From Streptomyces sp. SirexAA-E (GTDB lineage: Bacteria; Actinomycetota; Actinomycetes; Streptomycetales; Streptomycetaceae): DNA of 64,000 bases. The position numbers and the translations under genes were made by a program. Position 1 is the stretch's first letter. Each line of letters opens with the position of its first letter. Positions 14,853 to 23,547 of the stretch are shown one piece after another. The notes under the pieces are model-generated. The model searched no databases and was not told the DNA's origin. It saw only the letters and a list, made by a program, of their open reading frames with translations. The DNA is taken from contig NC_015953.1 in assembly GCF_000177195.2 (NCBI RefSeq), positions 2,790,001-2,854,000 on the forward strand, in the 5' to 3' direction.

Positions 14853-16034
14853 TCAGTGGCCCGAATCGTCCGACCGGGCCGGACGATCCGACGAGGCGGG
14901 CGGTTCAGGGGTGGTCGGAGCATCGGGAGCGGCCGAAGCGCCGGAGGTGCCGGTCGGACCGGAGCCATCGACCGCACCGGCCGGGTCCCCCGCGTCCACC
15001 GGGCCCTCCGCGTCCGCAGCGTCCACCGGGCCCCCCGTGTCCCGAGCGCCCACCAGGTCCGTCGCCGTGCCCGTCGCGTCACCGCCCGGGCTCTTGCCCG
15101 GGTTGGTGCCGGCCGCTGCCGCCTGCTCGTTGTAGATGTCCGGCTCGAGGTAGATCACCCGGGCGATCGGGACGGCGGCGCGGATCCGGGCCTCGGCGGC
15201 GTTGATGGCGTCGGCCACCTCGGACGCGGATTCGTCGTGCCGGACGGCGATCTTGGCGGCGACCAGCAGTTCCTCGGGGCCCAGGTGGAGCGTCCGCATG
15301 TGGATGATGCCGGTCACGGTGTCGCCGTCGACCACGGATGCCTTGATCTTCTCGACGTCCTCGATCCCCGCCGACTCACCGAGCAGCAGCGACTTCGTCT
15401 CGGCGGCGAGGACGATCGCGATGGCGATCAGCAGGACACCGATGCAGAGGGTGCCGATGCCGTCCCAGACGCCGTTGCCGGTACCCAGCGCCAGGCCGAC
15501 ACCGCCGAGGGCGAGGACGAGACCGACGAGCGCTCCGAAGTCCTCCAGGAGGACGACGGGGAGCTCGGGGGCCTTCGCCCGGCGGACGAACTCCGTCCAG
15601 GAGAGCTTCCCGCGGGTCTGGTTGGACTCCGCGATGGCCGTACGGAAGGAGTAGCCCTCGGCGATGATCGCGAAGACCAGCACGCCGACCGGCCAGTACC
15701 AGGCCTCGATCTCGTGGGGGTGCTTGATCTTCTCGTAGCCCTCGTAGATGGCGAACATGCCACCGACCGAGAAGAGCACGATGGAGACGAGGAAGGCGTA
15801 GATGTAACGCTCACGCCCGTAACCGAAGGGGTGTTCCGGGGTCGCCTGCCGCTTCGCCTTCTTGCCGCCGAGCAGCAACAGGCCCTGGTTGCCCGAGTCG
15901 GCGACCGAGTGGACGCTCTCCGCGAGCATCGACGACGAGCCACTGAAGAGGAACGCCACGAATTTGGCCACTGCGATCGCGAGGTTGGCGGACAGTGCCG
16001 CCACGATCGCCTTGGTTCCGCCTGACGCGCTCAT
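14853..16034 (-). CDS. Cation diffusion facilitator family transporter
   Basis: 393 residues. Divalent cation exporter of the CDF family in the cytoplasmic membrane. Helix II carries LAESVHSVADSGNQGLLLLG, in which the first motif (S-x3-HSVxD) supplies metal ligands. Four to six helices follow, then a cytoplasmic domain (MRTLHLGPEELLVAAKIAV). The last ~60 residues are a disordered Gly/Asp/Pro/Ala tail without metal-binding histidines. The start ATG 16034 gives MSASGGTKAIVAALSANLAI and has AAGGGA upstream. The substrate (Zn, Fe, Mn) cannot be decided from sequence. Confidence 0.9.
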   Translation of the reverse strand: MSASGGTKAIVAALSANLAIAVAKFVAFLFSGSSSMLAESVHSVADSGNQGLLLLGGKKAKRQATPEHPFGYGRERYIYAFLVSIVLFSVGGMFAIYEGYEKIKHPHEIEAWYWPVGVLVFAIIAEGYSFRTAIAESNQTRGKLSWTEFVRRAKAPELPVVLLEDFGALVGLVLALGGVGLALGTGNGVWDGIGTLCIGVLLIAIAIVLAAETKSLLLGESAGIEDVEKIKASVVDGDTVTGIIHMRTLHLGPEELLVAAKIAVRHDESASEVADAINAAEARIRAAVPIARVIYLEPDIYNEQAAAAGTNPGKSPGGDATGTATDLVGARDTGGPVDAADAEGPVDAGDPAGAVDGSGPTGTSGASAAPDAPTTPEPPASSDRPARSDDSGH

Positions 16035-16119
16035 GGGTGCGTGGTGTCCCTTCTCGGTGCTGCGGCACGGCGCCGCGGTTCGGCCGGACATTGTTGCAGC
16101 CGTTGCTGCGGACGGTACG

Positions 16120-17292
16120 TCAGACCACCACGGTCGCGCGGAACACCGTCCCCGTACCGGTCACTTCGACCGGTTCGTCCGCCGGTACGAAGGCGGCTTC
16201 GCCGGGGGCCAGGGTGAGTTCGCCGGCCCGGGGGCTGCCCGCCGTGCACAGCAGGATCTGCGGCGCGGGAGCCGTCAGGTCGACGGGGGCCGCACCGCCC
16301 GGCAGGACGTAGCGCGACAGCCGGAATTCGTCGACCGGTGTCTCGTACAGCTCCTCGCCCGTGGAGGATGCCTCGGGACGCAGGATGTCGGGGTCGGTGG
16401 CCTCGAAGCGGACGATGCGCAGCAGTTCGGGTACGTCGACGTGCTTCGGGGTCAGCCCGCAGCGCAGGACGTTGTCGGAATTGGCCATGATCTCGACGCC
16501 GAGTCCGCCGAGATAGGCATGCGGCACACCCGCGCCGAGGAACATGGCCTCGCCGGGCTGGAGTTGTACGTGGTTCAGGAGCATGGCGGCGATGACGCCC
16601 GGGTCGCCGGGGTAGTGGCGTGCGATCTGGGCGTACGGGGCGTGGGCGCCGCCGAGCCGTTCGGCGGCCTCGGCCGCCTCTTCGACGGTGCGGGCCATCT
16701 CGGCCGGGTCGGCGGTGAGGATCGCCGTCAGGACCTCCCGCAGGGCGGCCTCTTCCGGATGCGCGCGCAGGAGGTCGACGTACGGCTTGAGGGAGTCGAC
16801 GCCGAGGGCCCCTACCAGTGCGGCGGCCTCGGCGGGCCTGCGGAAGCCGCACAGGCCCTCGAAGGGAGTGAGCGCGCAGATCAGTTCGGGCTTGTGGTTG
16901 GCGTCCTTGTAGGTGCGGTTCGGTGCGTCGACCGGGATGCCCCGGCGCTCCTCGTCGGCGTGGCCCGCCCGTGCCTGCGCGAGGTCGGGGTGGACCTGGA
17001 GGGAGAGCGGGGCGCCCGCCGCGAGCAGCTTGAGCAGGAAGGGGAGGCGGGGGCCGAAGGCGCGGACGGCGGCCGGGCCCAGTTCGCGCTCGGGGTCGGC
17101 GGCGATGATGTCGGAGAGGGACTGTTCCGTGCCCGTCTCCGTGGGGCGGGTGAGGCGGGAGGGTGCTCCGGGGTGAGCTCCCATCCACATCTCGGCCTGA
17201 GGTTCGCCGGTGGGTGCGGTGCCGAGCAGTTCGGGGATCGCCGTGGTGGAGCCCCAGGCGTAGGGGCGCACGGTGTTGGAGAGCCGGTCCAT
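16120..17292 (-). CDS. manA: Mannose-6-phosphate isomerase, class I
   Basis: 390 residues. Zinc enzyme interconverting fructose-6-P and mannose-6-P, the entry to GDP-mannose. The zinc ligands are visible in SLQVHPD (Gln99, His101) and HKPE (Glu136), with the later histidine in GVPHAYLGGLGVEIMANSDN. The start MDRLSNTVRPYAWGS is typical of the family and is preceded by GAGG. It lies downstream of the SIS-domain gene, Trm112 and manB on the same strand, forming a mannose-metabolism neighbourhood conserved in actinobacteria. Confidence 0.97.
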   Translation of the reverse strand: MDRLSNTVRPYAWGSTTAIPELLGTAPTGEPQAEMWMGAHPGAPSRLTRPTETGTEQSLSDIIAADPERELGPAAVRAFGPRLPFLLKLLAAGAPLSLQVHPDLAQARAGHADEERRGIPVDAPNRTYKDANHKPELICALTPFEGLCGFRRPAEAAALVGALGVDSLKPYVDLLRAHPEEAALREVLTAILTADPAEMARTVEEAAEAAERLGGAHAPYAQIARHYPGDPGVIAAMLLNHVQLQPGEAMFLGAGVPHAYLGGLGVEIMANSDNVLRCGLTPKHVDVPELLRIVRFEATDPDILRPEASSTGEELYETPVDEFRLSRYVLPGGAAPVDLTAPAPQILLCTAGSPRAGELTLAPGEAAFVPADEPVEVTGTGTVFRATVVV

Positions 17293-17488
17293 GGGATGTC
17301 GTCCTCGTGGGATGGGCGGGGCGGATGGCGCCGGGGTGGACGGGTCTGGGGCCACGGGCCGTGCGCCGAAGGCCCGGGTATGAGGTGGCGGTCGTCGGGG
17401 TGGTGGGCGGTCGGGGCGGGTACTGCGGCATCCGGCTCACGACGGGGAACACCCGGCGCGACAGGGCCCGCCTCGTCCGGGCGGAGCA

Positions 17489-18700
17489 TCAGCCCCGGTC
17501 GCCGAAGTCTCGGTCGTCGAAACCCCGGTCGCCGAAGTCTCGGTCGTCGAAACCCCGGCCTTCGGAGCCCCGGCTGTCGGAGGCCAGCGAGAGGTAGACG
17601 GCGGCGAAGTCGGTGACCGCGAGGAGCTCGGCGAGCATTTCGAGCTCGCTGCCCTCCTCCGGTTCGAGCTCGCTGATGGCCGTTTCATGGCTGAGGGCGA
17701 GTTCGCGGGCGGCCGGTGCAGCGGTGAGGCCGCCGGTCGGCCGGTCGCGGAGCAGGACCACTCTGGCCCTCATCGTCTCCGGCTCGTCCACGCGGTCGCG
17801 GAAGAAGTCGTCGGGGTCGGCGCCCGCGGCGAACGCGCCCGCGAGCAGGCCTCCGTGGGCGGGCAGCGCTTCGGGCAGCTCGGCCACCAGCGCGGGCCGT
17901 CCGGCGAGCTCCGCCAGGACGGCGGCGAACCTGCGTCCGACGGGCCCTGCCGCCTCCCCCTCCGTCCAGACCAGTGGAAGGCTGTCGGCCAGTTCGGCCG
18001 CGAGTGTCTTCGCCGGGTTGCTGTAGGTGGCGATGGCGGGCCCGCAGCGCTGGGCGGCACGGTCCAGCCGGTCGGCGACCTTCTGCAGCACGTCGGCGGG
18101 TGCCTCGACCAGGCCGACCCGGTCCAGCAGGGCCAGCAGCGGGGTCAGCAGGGCCCAGAGGGTGCCGGGCCCGGCGGACGAGGTCTCGGCGTCGTACTCC
18201 CCGTACGGGGCGGCGGCCATCGGTACGACGAGTCCGTGGACGCCGTCGACCGTCTCGCGAAGCGGCGACCGTACGGGGGCGACGGCGACGACCGTGCAGC
18301 CGCGCCGGTAGGCCTGTTCGGCGAGCAGGGCGAGTCCTGGTTCCGAACCGTCGGCGGTGGCGATGAGCAGCAGGTCCACCGGACCGGCCCAGCCGGGGAG
18401 GGCCCAGCGCAGCGCGCCGGCGGCGGCCGCCACCCCGGTGGGGCGGATCGGGATGACGGGTGCGGCGGCGCCCGCGAGCGCTCCGATCAGGTCGGCGACA
18501 CCGGTCGCGGCCGTGCCCGGACCGGCGACGAGGACGGCGCGGGGCCTGCCTTCGGGGGCCAGCGCTCCGATGCCCGCCTCGTCGGCGTACCGGGCGGCGG
18601 TGCGGACGCGGGCCCCGGCCTCGGCGGCTCCGCGGAGCAGACCGCGCCGGTCGGCACGGGCCAGGTCGTCCGGTGCGTCGAGCATCGACTCGTCGAGCAT
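17489..18700 (-). CDS. SIS-domain phosphosugar isomerase-like protein
   Basis: 403 residues. The central part resembles bifunctional phosphoglucose/phosphomannose isomerases: a sugar-phosphate-binding region (VLVAGPGTAATGVADLIGAL) and a second SIS half (LPLVWTEGEAAGPVGRRFAA). Its position between manA and manB is conserved (Rv3256c in M. tuberculosis), which suggests a mannose- or glucose-phosphate substrate, but the activity of this family is unproven. The C-terminus is a short repeat of charged residues (GFDDRDFGDR twice) encoded by a 30-bp DNA duplication. The start is ATG 18700; ATG 18685 is an alternative. Confidence 0.85.
   Translation of the reverse strand: MLDESMLDAPDDLARADRRGLLRGAAEAGARVRTAARYADEAGIGALAPEGRPRAVLVAGPGTAATGVADLIGALAGAAAPVIPIRPTGVAAAAGALRWALPGWAGPVDLLLIATADGSEPGLALLAEQAYRRGCTVVAVAPVRSPLRETVDGVHGLVVPMAAAPYGEYDAETSSAGPGTLWALLTPLLALLDRVGLVEAPADVLQKVADRLDRAAQRCGPAIATYSNPAKTLAAELADSLPLVWTEGEAAGPVGRRFAAVLAELAGRPALVAELPEALPAHGGLLAGAFAAGADPDDFFRDRVDEPETMRARVVLLRDRPTGGLTAAPAARELALSHETAISELEPEEGSELEMLAELLAVTDFAAVYLSLASDSRGSEGRGFDDRDFGDRGFDDRDFGDRG
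17493..17552. repeat. 30-bp direct repeat, two copies plus a fragment
   Basis: Identical 30-bp units at 17493-17522 and 17523-17552, followed by a partial third unit. They lie in frame inside the 3' end of the SIS-domain gene, so each unit adds ten residues (GFDDRDFGDR) to the tail. Confidence 0.9.
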
Positions 18701-18750
18701 GGCGGTGGGCCTCCGTGCTGATCAGGCTGCGGGATACGCGTGGTCTGTCG

Positions 18751-18933
18751 TCAGGCGGGGCGGTGGGCCTCGTCGACGAGGAGGACCGGGATGCCGTCGC
18801 GCACCGGGTAGGCGAGGGCGCATTCCGTGCTCGTGCAGACCAGCTCGGGGGTTTCGGCGGCGGACCGGTCCTCGAGCGGGGCGTGACAGGCCGGGCAGGC
18901 GAGGATGTCCAGGAGTCCGGCTTCGAGCGGCAT
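18751..18933 (-). CDS. Trm112 family zinc-ribbon protein
   Basis: 60 residues, [20 protein letters not shown]... The four cysteines (Cys13, Cys16, Cys33, Cys38) form a zinc ribbon, and [11 protein letters not shown] is the conserved C-terminal strand. In eukaryotes and archaea Trm112 activates methyltransferases; bacterial YcaR-like members are of unknown role. The ATG at 18933 is favoured over one 21 bp upstream because of the GAAGGGA ribosome-binding site and the family N-terminus. It lies between manB and the SIS gene with 50 bp to the latter, so it is probably co-transcribed. Confidence 0.9.
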   Translation of the reverse strand: MPLEAGLLDILACPACHAPLEDRSAAETPELVCTSTECALAYPVRDGIPVLLVDEAHRPA

Positions 18934-19175
18934 GGGGTGGGTCCCTTCGAGCATGCGGTACGGATCAGGTGCGAACCGGTGCGGTCCGCGGCCCCCGGGG
19001 GCCTCGTCAGCCTACCGCCGGGCCGACACCGGCGCGGCCCCGGCGGGCCCGCCGCAACAGGGCGGGCACCGCCCCTCCCGTACCCCATCGAACCCGGCCC
19101 ACACACCCGCGCGCCCGGCCGATCACGCACTCCGCGCGGGCCGCGACGGCACGGCGCGCGGACCGGCCCCGGCGC

Positions 19176-20543
19176 CTAAGCCCGCACCAGCGCCAGCACC
19201 TCGTCGCGCACCGTCTTCAGCGTCACCTCGTCCCGCGCCTCCACGTTCAGGCGGAGCAGCGGCTCGGTGTTGGAGGGGCGGAGGTTGAACCACCAGTCGG
19301 CGCTCGTCACGGTCAGCCCGTCCAGCTCGTCCAGGGTGACGCCGTCCCGGGAACCGTACGCGGCCCGGACCGCGGCCAGCCGCCCGGTCTGGTCGTCGAC
19401 CGTGGAGTTGATCTCGCCGGAGCCCGCGTAGCGGTCGTACCGGTCCACGAGCCCGGAGAGCGGTCCGTCCTGGCTGCCGAGGGCGGCCAGGACGTGGAGG
19501 GCGGCGAGCATGCCGGTGTCGGCGTTCCAGAAGTCGCGGAAGTAGTAGTGCGCCGAGTGCTCGCCGCCGAAGATGGCGCCGTGCCGGGCCATCTCCGCCT
19601 TGATGAAGGAGTGGCCGACGCGGGTACGGACGGGGGTGCCGCCGTTCTCGCGGACGACCTCGGGGACCGACCAGGAGGTGATCAGGTTGTGGATGACGGT
19701 GCCCGTGCCGCCGTTGCGGGCGAGTTCCCGGGCGGCGACCAGGGCCGTGATCGCGGACGGGGACACGCCCTCGCCGCGTTCGTCCACGACGAAGCAACGG
19801 TCGGCGTCACCGTCGAAGGCGAGGCCGAGGTCGGCGCCCTCGGCGAGGACGCGGGCCTGGAGGTCGACCAGGTTCTTGGGGTCGAGGGGGTTGGCCTCGT
19901 GGTTCGGGAAGGTCCCGTCCAGCTCGAAGTACATCGGTACGAGGTCGAGCGGCAGCCCCTCGAAGACGGTGGGGACGGTGTGGCCGCCCATGCCGTTGCC
20001 CGCGTCCACCACGACCTTGAGCGGCCGTACGGTGCTCACGTCGACCAGCTTGCGCAGGTGGGCGGCGTAGTCGGCGAGGGTGTCGCGTTCCGTGACGGTG
20101 CCCGGGGTGACGCCGCCGACGGCCGGGGCACCGTGCTCCGACCACTGCTCGACCAGGGTGCGGATCTCGGTGAGGCCGGTGTCCTGGCCGACGGGCGCGG
20201 CTCCGGCCCGGCACAGCTTGATGCCGTTGTACCGCGCCGGATTGTGCGAGGCGGTGAACATCGCACCGGGCAGGTCGAGGGCTCCGGAGGCGTAGTACAG
20301 CTGGTCCGTCGAGCAGAGCCCGATGAGGGTCACATCGGCGCCGCGCGCGGTGGCGCCGCGTGCGAAGGCCCCGGCCAGCGGGGGCGAGGAGGGACGCATG
20401 TCGTGGCCGATCACGATCGCGTCCGCGCCGGTGACCTGGACGAAGGCGGCGCCGAAGAGTTCGGCGAGCGTCTCGTCCCACTGGTCGGGCACGACGCCGC
20501 GCACGTCGTACGCCTTCACGAGCTGCGACAGATCAGCAACCAC
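19176..20543 (-). CDS. manB: Phosphomannomutase/phosphoglucomutase
   Basis: 455 residues. Converts mannose-6-P to mannose-1-P (and often glucose phosphates) through a phosphoserine. The active-site serine is Ser99 in TASHNP, the magnesium loop is DGDADR (244-249), the sugar-binding loop is GGEHSAH and the C-terminal phosphate-binding segment is RPSNTEPLLRLNVEA. The start MVADLSQLVKAYDVRG is canonical. A gap of 242 bp separates it from trm112 and 179 bp from DUF3499. Confidence 0.97.
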   Translation of the reverse strand: MVADLSQLVKAYDVRGVVPDQWDETLAELFGAAFVQVTGADAIVIGHDMRPSSPPLAGAFARGATARGADVTLIGLCSTDQLYYASGALDLPGAMFTASHNPARYNGIKLCRAGAAPVGQDTGLTEIRTLVEQWSEHGAPAVGGVTPGTVTERDTLADYAAHLRKLVDVSTVRPLKVVVDAGNGMGGHTVPTVFEGLPLDLVPMYFELDGTFPNHEANPLDPKNLVDLQARVLAEGADLGLAFDGDADRCFVVDERGEGVSPSAITALVAARELARNGGTGTVIHNLITSWSVPEVVRENGGTPVRTRVGHSFIKAEMARHGAIFGGEHSAHYYFRDFWNADTGMLAALHVLAALGSQDGPLSGLVDRYDRYAGSGEINSTVDDQTGRLAAVRAAYGSRDGVTLDELDGLTVTSADWWFNLRPSNTEPLLRLNVEARDEVTLKTVRDEVLALVRA

Positions 20544-20722
20544 GGCCGGTCCTCCTGGGGGTCTTTACGGAGCGCCCAAACTACCCGGAGGCGTCCGTGC
20601 GCCCGTCGCCGGAGCGGAGAGGCACCTGGGGCACCCCGGCCGGCAGCCTGTGCCTCCGGCGCACCGGCTCATGCCAAGGCGGCCGAGGAACGGGCGAGTT
20701 GGAGCGAGGGACCGGCCCGGGG

Positions 20723-21100
20723 TCAGGAGTCGGGTGAGCGCAGCACGCGCAGATGCCCCCGGCGCGCGACCTCCACCGGGTCCGCCGTGCGGGGCCCGCG
20801 GTTGCCGCCCTCGGTGCCGCGCGACTGCGGCCGGGCCGCCTCGCGGACGGCGTTGGCGAGCGCTTCGAGGTCGTCACCGCTGGGACGTGTGGGAGCCGAG
20901 GGGTCCGCGAGCCGGACGACCTCCCAGCCCCGTGGGGCGGTGAGGCGTTCGCCGTGCTCCGCGCAGAGGTCGTAGCAGTGAGGCTCGGCATAGGTGGCGA
21001 GCGGGCCGAGGACCGCGGTCGAGTCGGCATAGACGTACGTCAGTGTCGCGACGGCGGGACGGCCGCACGCGGTTCGCGAACAGCGACGTACAGGGCTCAC
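20723..21100 (-). CDS. DUF3499 domain-containing protein
   Basis: 125 residues from a GTG start (MSPVRRCSRTACGRPA). The conserved part is a small putative zinc-binding domain with Cys7, Cys12, Cys42, Cys46 and His49 (CSRTAC and CYDLCAEHGERL), followed by a low-complexity C-terminus. The family is restricted to actinobacteria and always sits by manB, a zincin-like gene and whiB. The function is unknown. It is divergent from the metallopeptidase-like gene across about 400 bp. Confidence 0.9.
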   Translation of the reverse strand: MSPVRRCSRTACGRPAVATLTYVYADSTAVLGPLATYAEPHCYDLCAEHGERLTAPRGWEVVRLADPSAPTRPSGDDLEALANAVREAARPQSRGTEGGNRGPRTADPVEVARRGHLRVLRSPDS

Positions 21101-21498
21101 GATGTTGGACGGTACCGCACTCTTGAGCGGGCTGCGACGACTCTCCCTCAGGTCACGCCTCGTGTCGCCTCTCGAACACGTTCCGCGACGACTCCGACAC
21201 GGCCGCCTGACCTGCGCATCGACCGGTTCGGGGCGGGTACGGGCGGGGTCTTCCGGTCACCGTGGAGAACATAAGGGGTCAGGAGACGGAGGGCACGCGG
21301 TCGCAGTCGGGGCCGGTTTTGCACGCACCTTGGCCGGAATGTTCAGGTGCGGTCACCCCACCCGCCGGAACGCGGCGGCCCGGTCGTCCGGCGCCCCGCC
21401 CCCGGGGTGCCCGGACGTCCGGCCGTTCGACGGGAGACATCCGGCGACCTGCGTGGAAGCCGTGATCCACCCGGGCACCGGAGCGTTACGCTGCGTCG
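21101..21498. promoter_or_regulatory. Divergent intergenic region DUF3499 / metallopeptidase-like gene
   Basis: About 400 bp between two divergent starts. The only element I can support is a -10-like TACGCT at 21487-21492 on the plus strand, placed so that transcription would start at or within a few bases of the start codon at 21499/21502. No coding frame or RNA gene is convincing in the rest. Confidence 0.45.
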
Positions 21499-21930
21499 GT
21501 GATGGACAGTCCCGTACCGCCCCGCCCCTTTGAGCCACGGCCCCGCCACCGCGACCGCCACGGCCGCGGCATGCGCGGACCGGTCGCGCCACCTCAGGTG
21601 CCGCTGTCGGCGAGCCGGGCGGACACCTTCCGCGACCTCGTCCAGGACTCGGTGGAGCGGCTCGAACGGCGATGGCCGCAGCTGGCGGAGGTCGACTTCG
21701 TGGTCCTCGACGTACCCGGCCCGGTGGAGGACTCCGTCCCGCTCGGCAGCGCGCTGTCCGCGGGCAAGGGGCGGCCCGCGCAGATCGTCGTCTACCGCCG
21801 CCCCGTCGAGATCCGCACCAAGAACCGGGACGAGCGCGCCCTGCTGGTGCACGAGGTCGTGGTGGAACAGGTGGCCGAGCTGCTCGGCCTCTCCCCCGAG
21901 TCGGTCGACCCGCGCTACGGGCAGGACTGA
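21499..21930 (+). CDS. Metallopeptidase family (zincin-like) protein with degenerate HExxH
   Basis: 142-143 residues (ATG 21502, or GTG 21499 immediately before it). The C-terminal domain belongs to the zincin-like family found next to DUF3499 and whiB in actinobacteria. The expected HExxH site reads HEVVVEQ (His117, Glu118), so the second zinc histidine is valine at 121. The family fold is kept (VDFVVLDVPGP, RPAQIVVYRRPVE), but a standard two-histidine zinc site cannot form, so activity is doubtful. There is no Shine-Dalgarno sequence, and the TACGCT about 9 bp upstream suggests a leaderless mRNA. Confidence 0.85.
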   Translation: MMDSPVPPRPFEPRPRHRDRHGRGMRGPVAPPQVPLSASRADTFRDLVQDSVERLERRWPQLAEVDFVVLDVPGPVEDSVPLGSALSAGKGRPAQIVVYRRPVEIRTKNRDERALLVHEVVVEQVAELLGLSPESVDPRYGQD

Positions 21931-22017
21931 CGCCCCCTCAGAACCGACCGGACCCACGGCCGTCGGCCCTCACGGCCGACCGCGTCCCGGCCGGTGGTGC
22001 GGTCCGGTGGCCGCCGC

Positions 22018-23547
22018 TCAGTCCTCCAGCACCGAGAGGTCCTGGGTCACCGTCGGCACGTCGACCGTCCCGCCGTCGTTCGGCAGCGTCTGGACGGTGA
22101 ACGTCTTGACGCCGCCCTTGGAGATCGTGAGCGTGCGCGCCGCGTGGACCGGTCCGCCGGACTCCGTCTCCACCGTCAGCGCGTACGAACCCTTGAGACC
22201 GGACGGTTCCTCCGGGGTGACGTCCAGCGTCGTCCCACCCTTGACCGTGTACGTCTTGACGGTCTGTTCGCCGCCCTCGCTGCCGGCGGACGCGGTCACC
22301 TTCACCTCGGCGGTCGCGCCGGGGGCCGTGAGGGACAGCACCGAGCTCTTCGCCCGGTTGTCCGCCACACCCGCCCGTCCGCCGACCGGTTCCGTCGCCG
22401 GAATGTACGCGATCTCCTGCTTGTCCCCACTGCCGCGTACCACCCGCAGCGCCGCGACGACCGGCGTCGCCTTGCCCGCCACCGGCGAGAGCCGCAGCGA
22501 GCCGGGCTCCCCCCGTGTGACGTCCTTGAGGTCGACGCTCGCGGTCATCCGCGACTTGATGTGCAGGGTGTCGTTGCCGGCCGGTGAGAACGGCGCGTTC
22601 TTGCCCAGGAGCTGCACCTTCACGTCCGCGTCGTCCTCCCCCGGGGCGAAGGCGACCAGCCGCACCGAGGTGGCGTCGGCCGGGATGCCGGGCATGACCA
22701 GGGTTCCCGTGGGGTCGGCGGAGGCCGTCAGCCAGTCACTGCCCGCCTCTTCCTCGGCCACCTTGACCGCGGCGCCGACCCGGCCTTCGCGGGTGGTGAC
22801 ATGGACGGTCACGTCGTCGACGGCGTCACCGGTCAGCGTCGAGAGCAGCAACGGGACGCTGGAACGGGGAGGGACGGTGATGCCGTCACCCACGTCGGAC
22901 GTGAGGGAGCCCTCCGGGCCGTACAGCTCGATGTCCGCGACGGCGGCGTCGTCGTCCGGATTGGTGAGGTGGATGTAGTCCTGCCGCTTCTCGGCCGTGC
23001 TCGCGCCCGGGAACCAGAAGTCGGTGTCCGGTGCGCCACAGCTGACACCGAGCAGTCCGCGGGCGCTGCCCGCCGACACCGCGGTGGTCTGCTGGGCGGC
23101 CCAGCCGGGGGCCTGCCGGCCGGTCGCCGTGCCGATCAGCGCGGGGGCGTCGGAGGCGGAGGTATCGGCGGTGACCGGCTTCCCGGGCTCCTTGAGGGAG
23201 AGGACCGGCTTGTCCGAGGCCGTCTTCTCCTTCTTGCCGTCCTTCTTGTCCTTCGCGTCGTCCTTCGCGTCCTCGTCGTCCGCCGCGACGGGCACGGCCG
23301 GCTTCAGCTCCGCCGTGCCGGCCTCGCCGCCGCCCGCCCCGGCGGGGGTGAAGGAGGTGTACGTCGTCTCCGCCAGGTCCGACCCGCTCGGGGAGGGACA
23401 GAGCAGGCTGGAACGCTCGACGGGGAGCCGGGAGGCGGCCTTCGCCACCGGCGTGCCCGCCTCGCCGGGCGCGTTGAGCGCGGCGAAGCCGGTGACGGCG
23501 GCGAGGGCGACGGCGCCCGCGATCAGGGACAGAGGGGTGGACTTCAC
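22018..23547 (-). CDS. DUF5719 family secreted/anchored protein
   Basis: 509 residues from a GTG start that overlaps the stop of the upstream glycosyltransferase (GTGA). The N-terminus is a signal peptide or membrane anchor (STPLSLIAGAVALAAVTGFA). A Lys/Asp/Ala-rich linker follows near residues 80-110, then a large domain rich in short beta strands, typical of DUF5719. The family is actinobacterial, extracytoplasmic and of unknown function. The fixed coupling to a giant membrane glycosyltransferase suggests it assists export or modification of the polymer product, but that is inference. Confidence 0.85.
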   Translation of the reverse strand: MKSTPLSLIAGAVALAAVTGFAALNAPGEAGTPVAKAASRLPVERSSLLCPSPSGSDLAETTYTSFTPAGAGGGEAGTAELKPAVPVAADDEDAKDDAKDKKDGKKEKTASDKPVLSLKEPGKPVTADTSASDAPALIGTATGRQAPGWAAQQTTAVSAGSARGLLGVSCGAPDTDFWFPGASTAEKRQDYIHLTNPDDDAAVADIELYGPEGSLTSDVGDGITVPPRSSVPLLLSTLTGDAVDDVTVHVTTREGRVGAAVKVAEEEAGSDWLTASADPTGTLVMPGIPADATSVRLVAFAPGEDDADVKVQLLGKNAPFSPAGNDTLHIKSRMTASVDLKDVTRGEPGSLRLSPVAGKATPVVAALRVVRGSGDKQEIAYIPATEPVGGRAGVADNRAKSSVLSLTAPGATAEVKVTASAGSEGGEQTVKTYTVKGGTTLDVTPEEPSGLKGSYALTVETESGGPVHAARTLTISKGGVKTFTVQTLPNDGGTVDVPTVTQDLSVLED

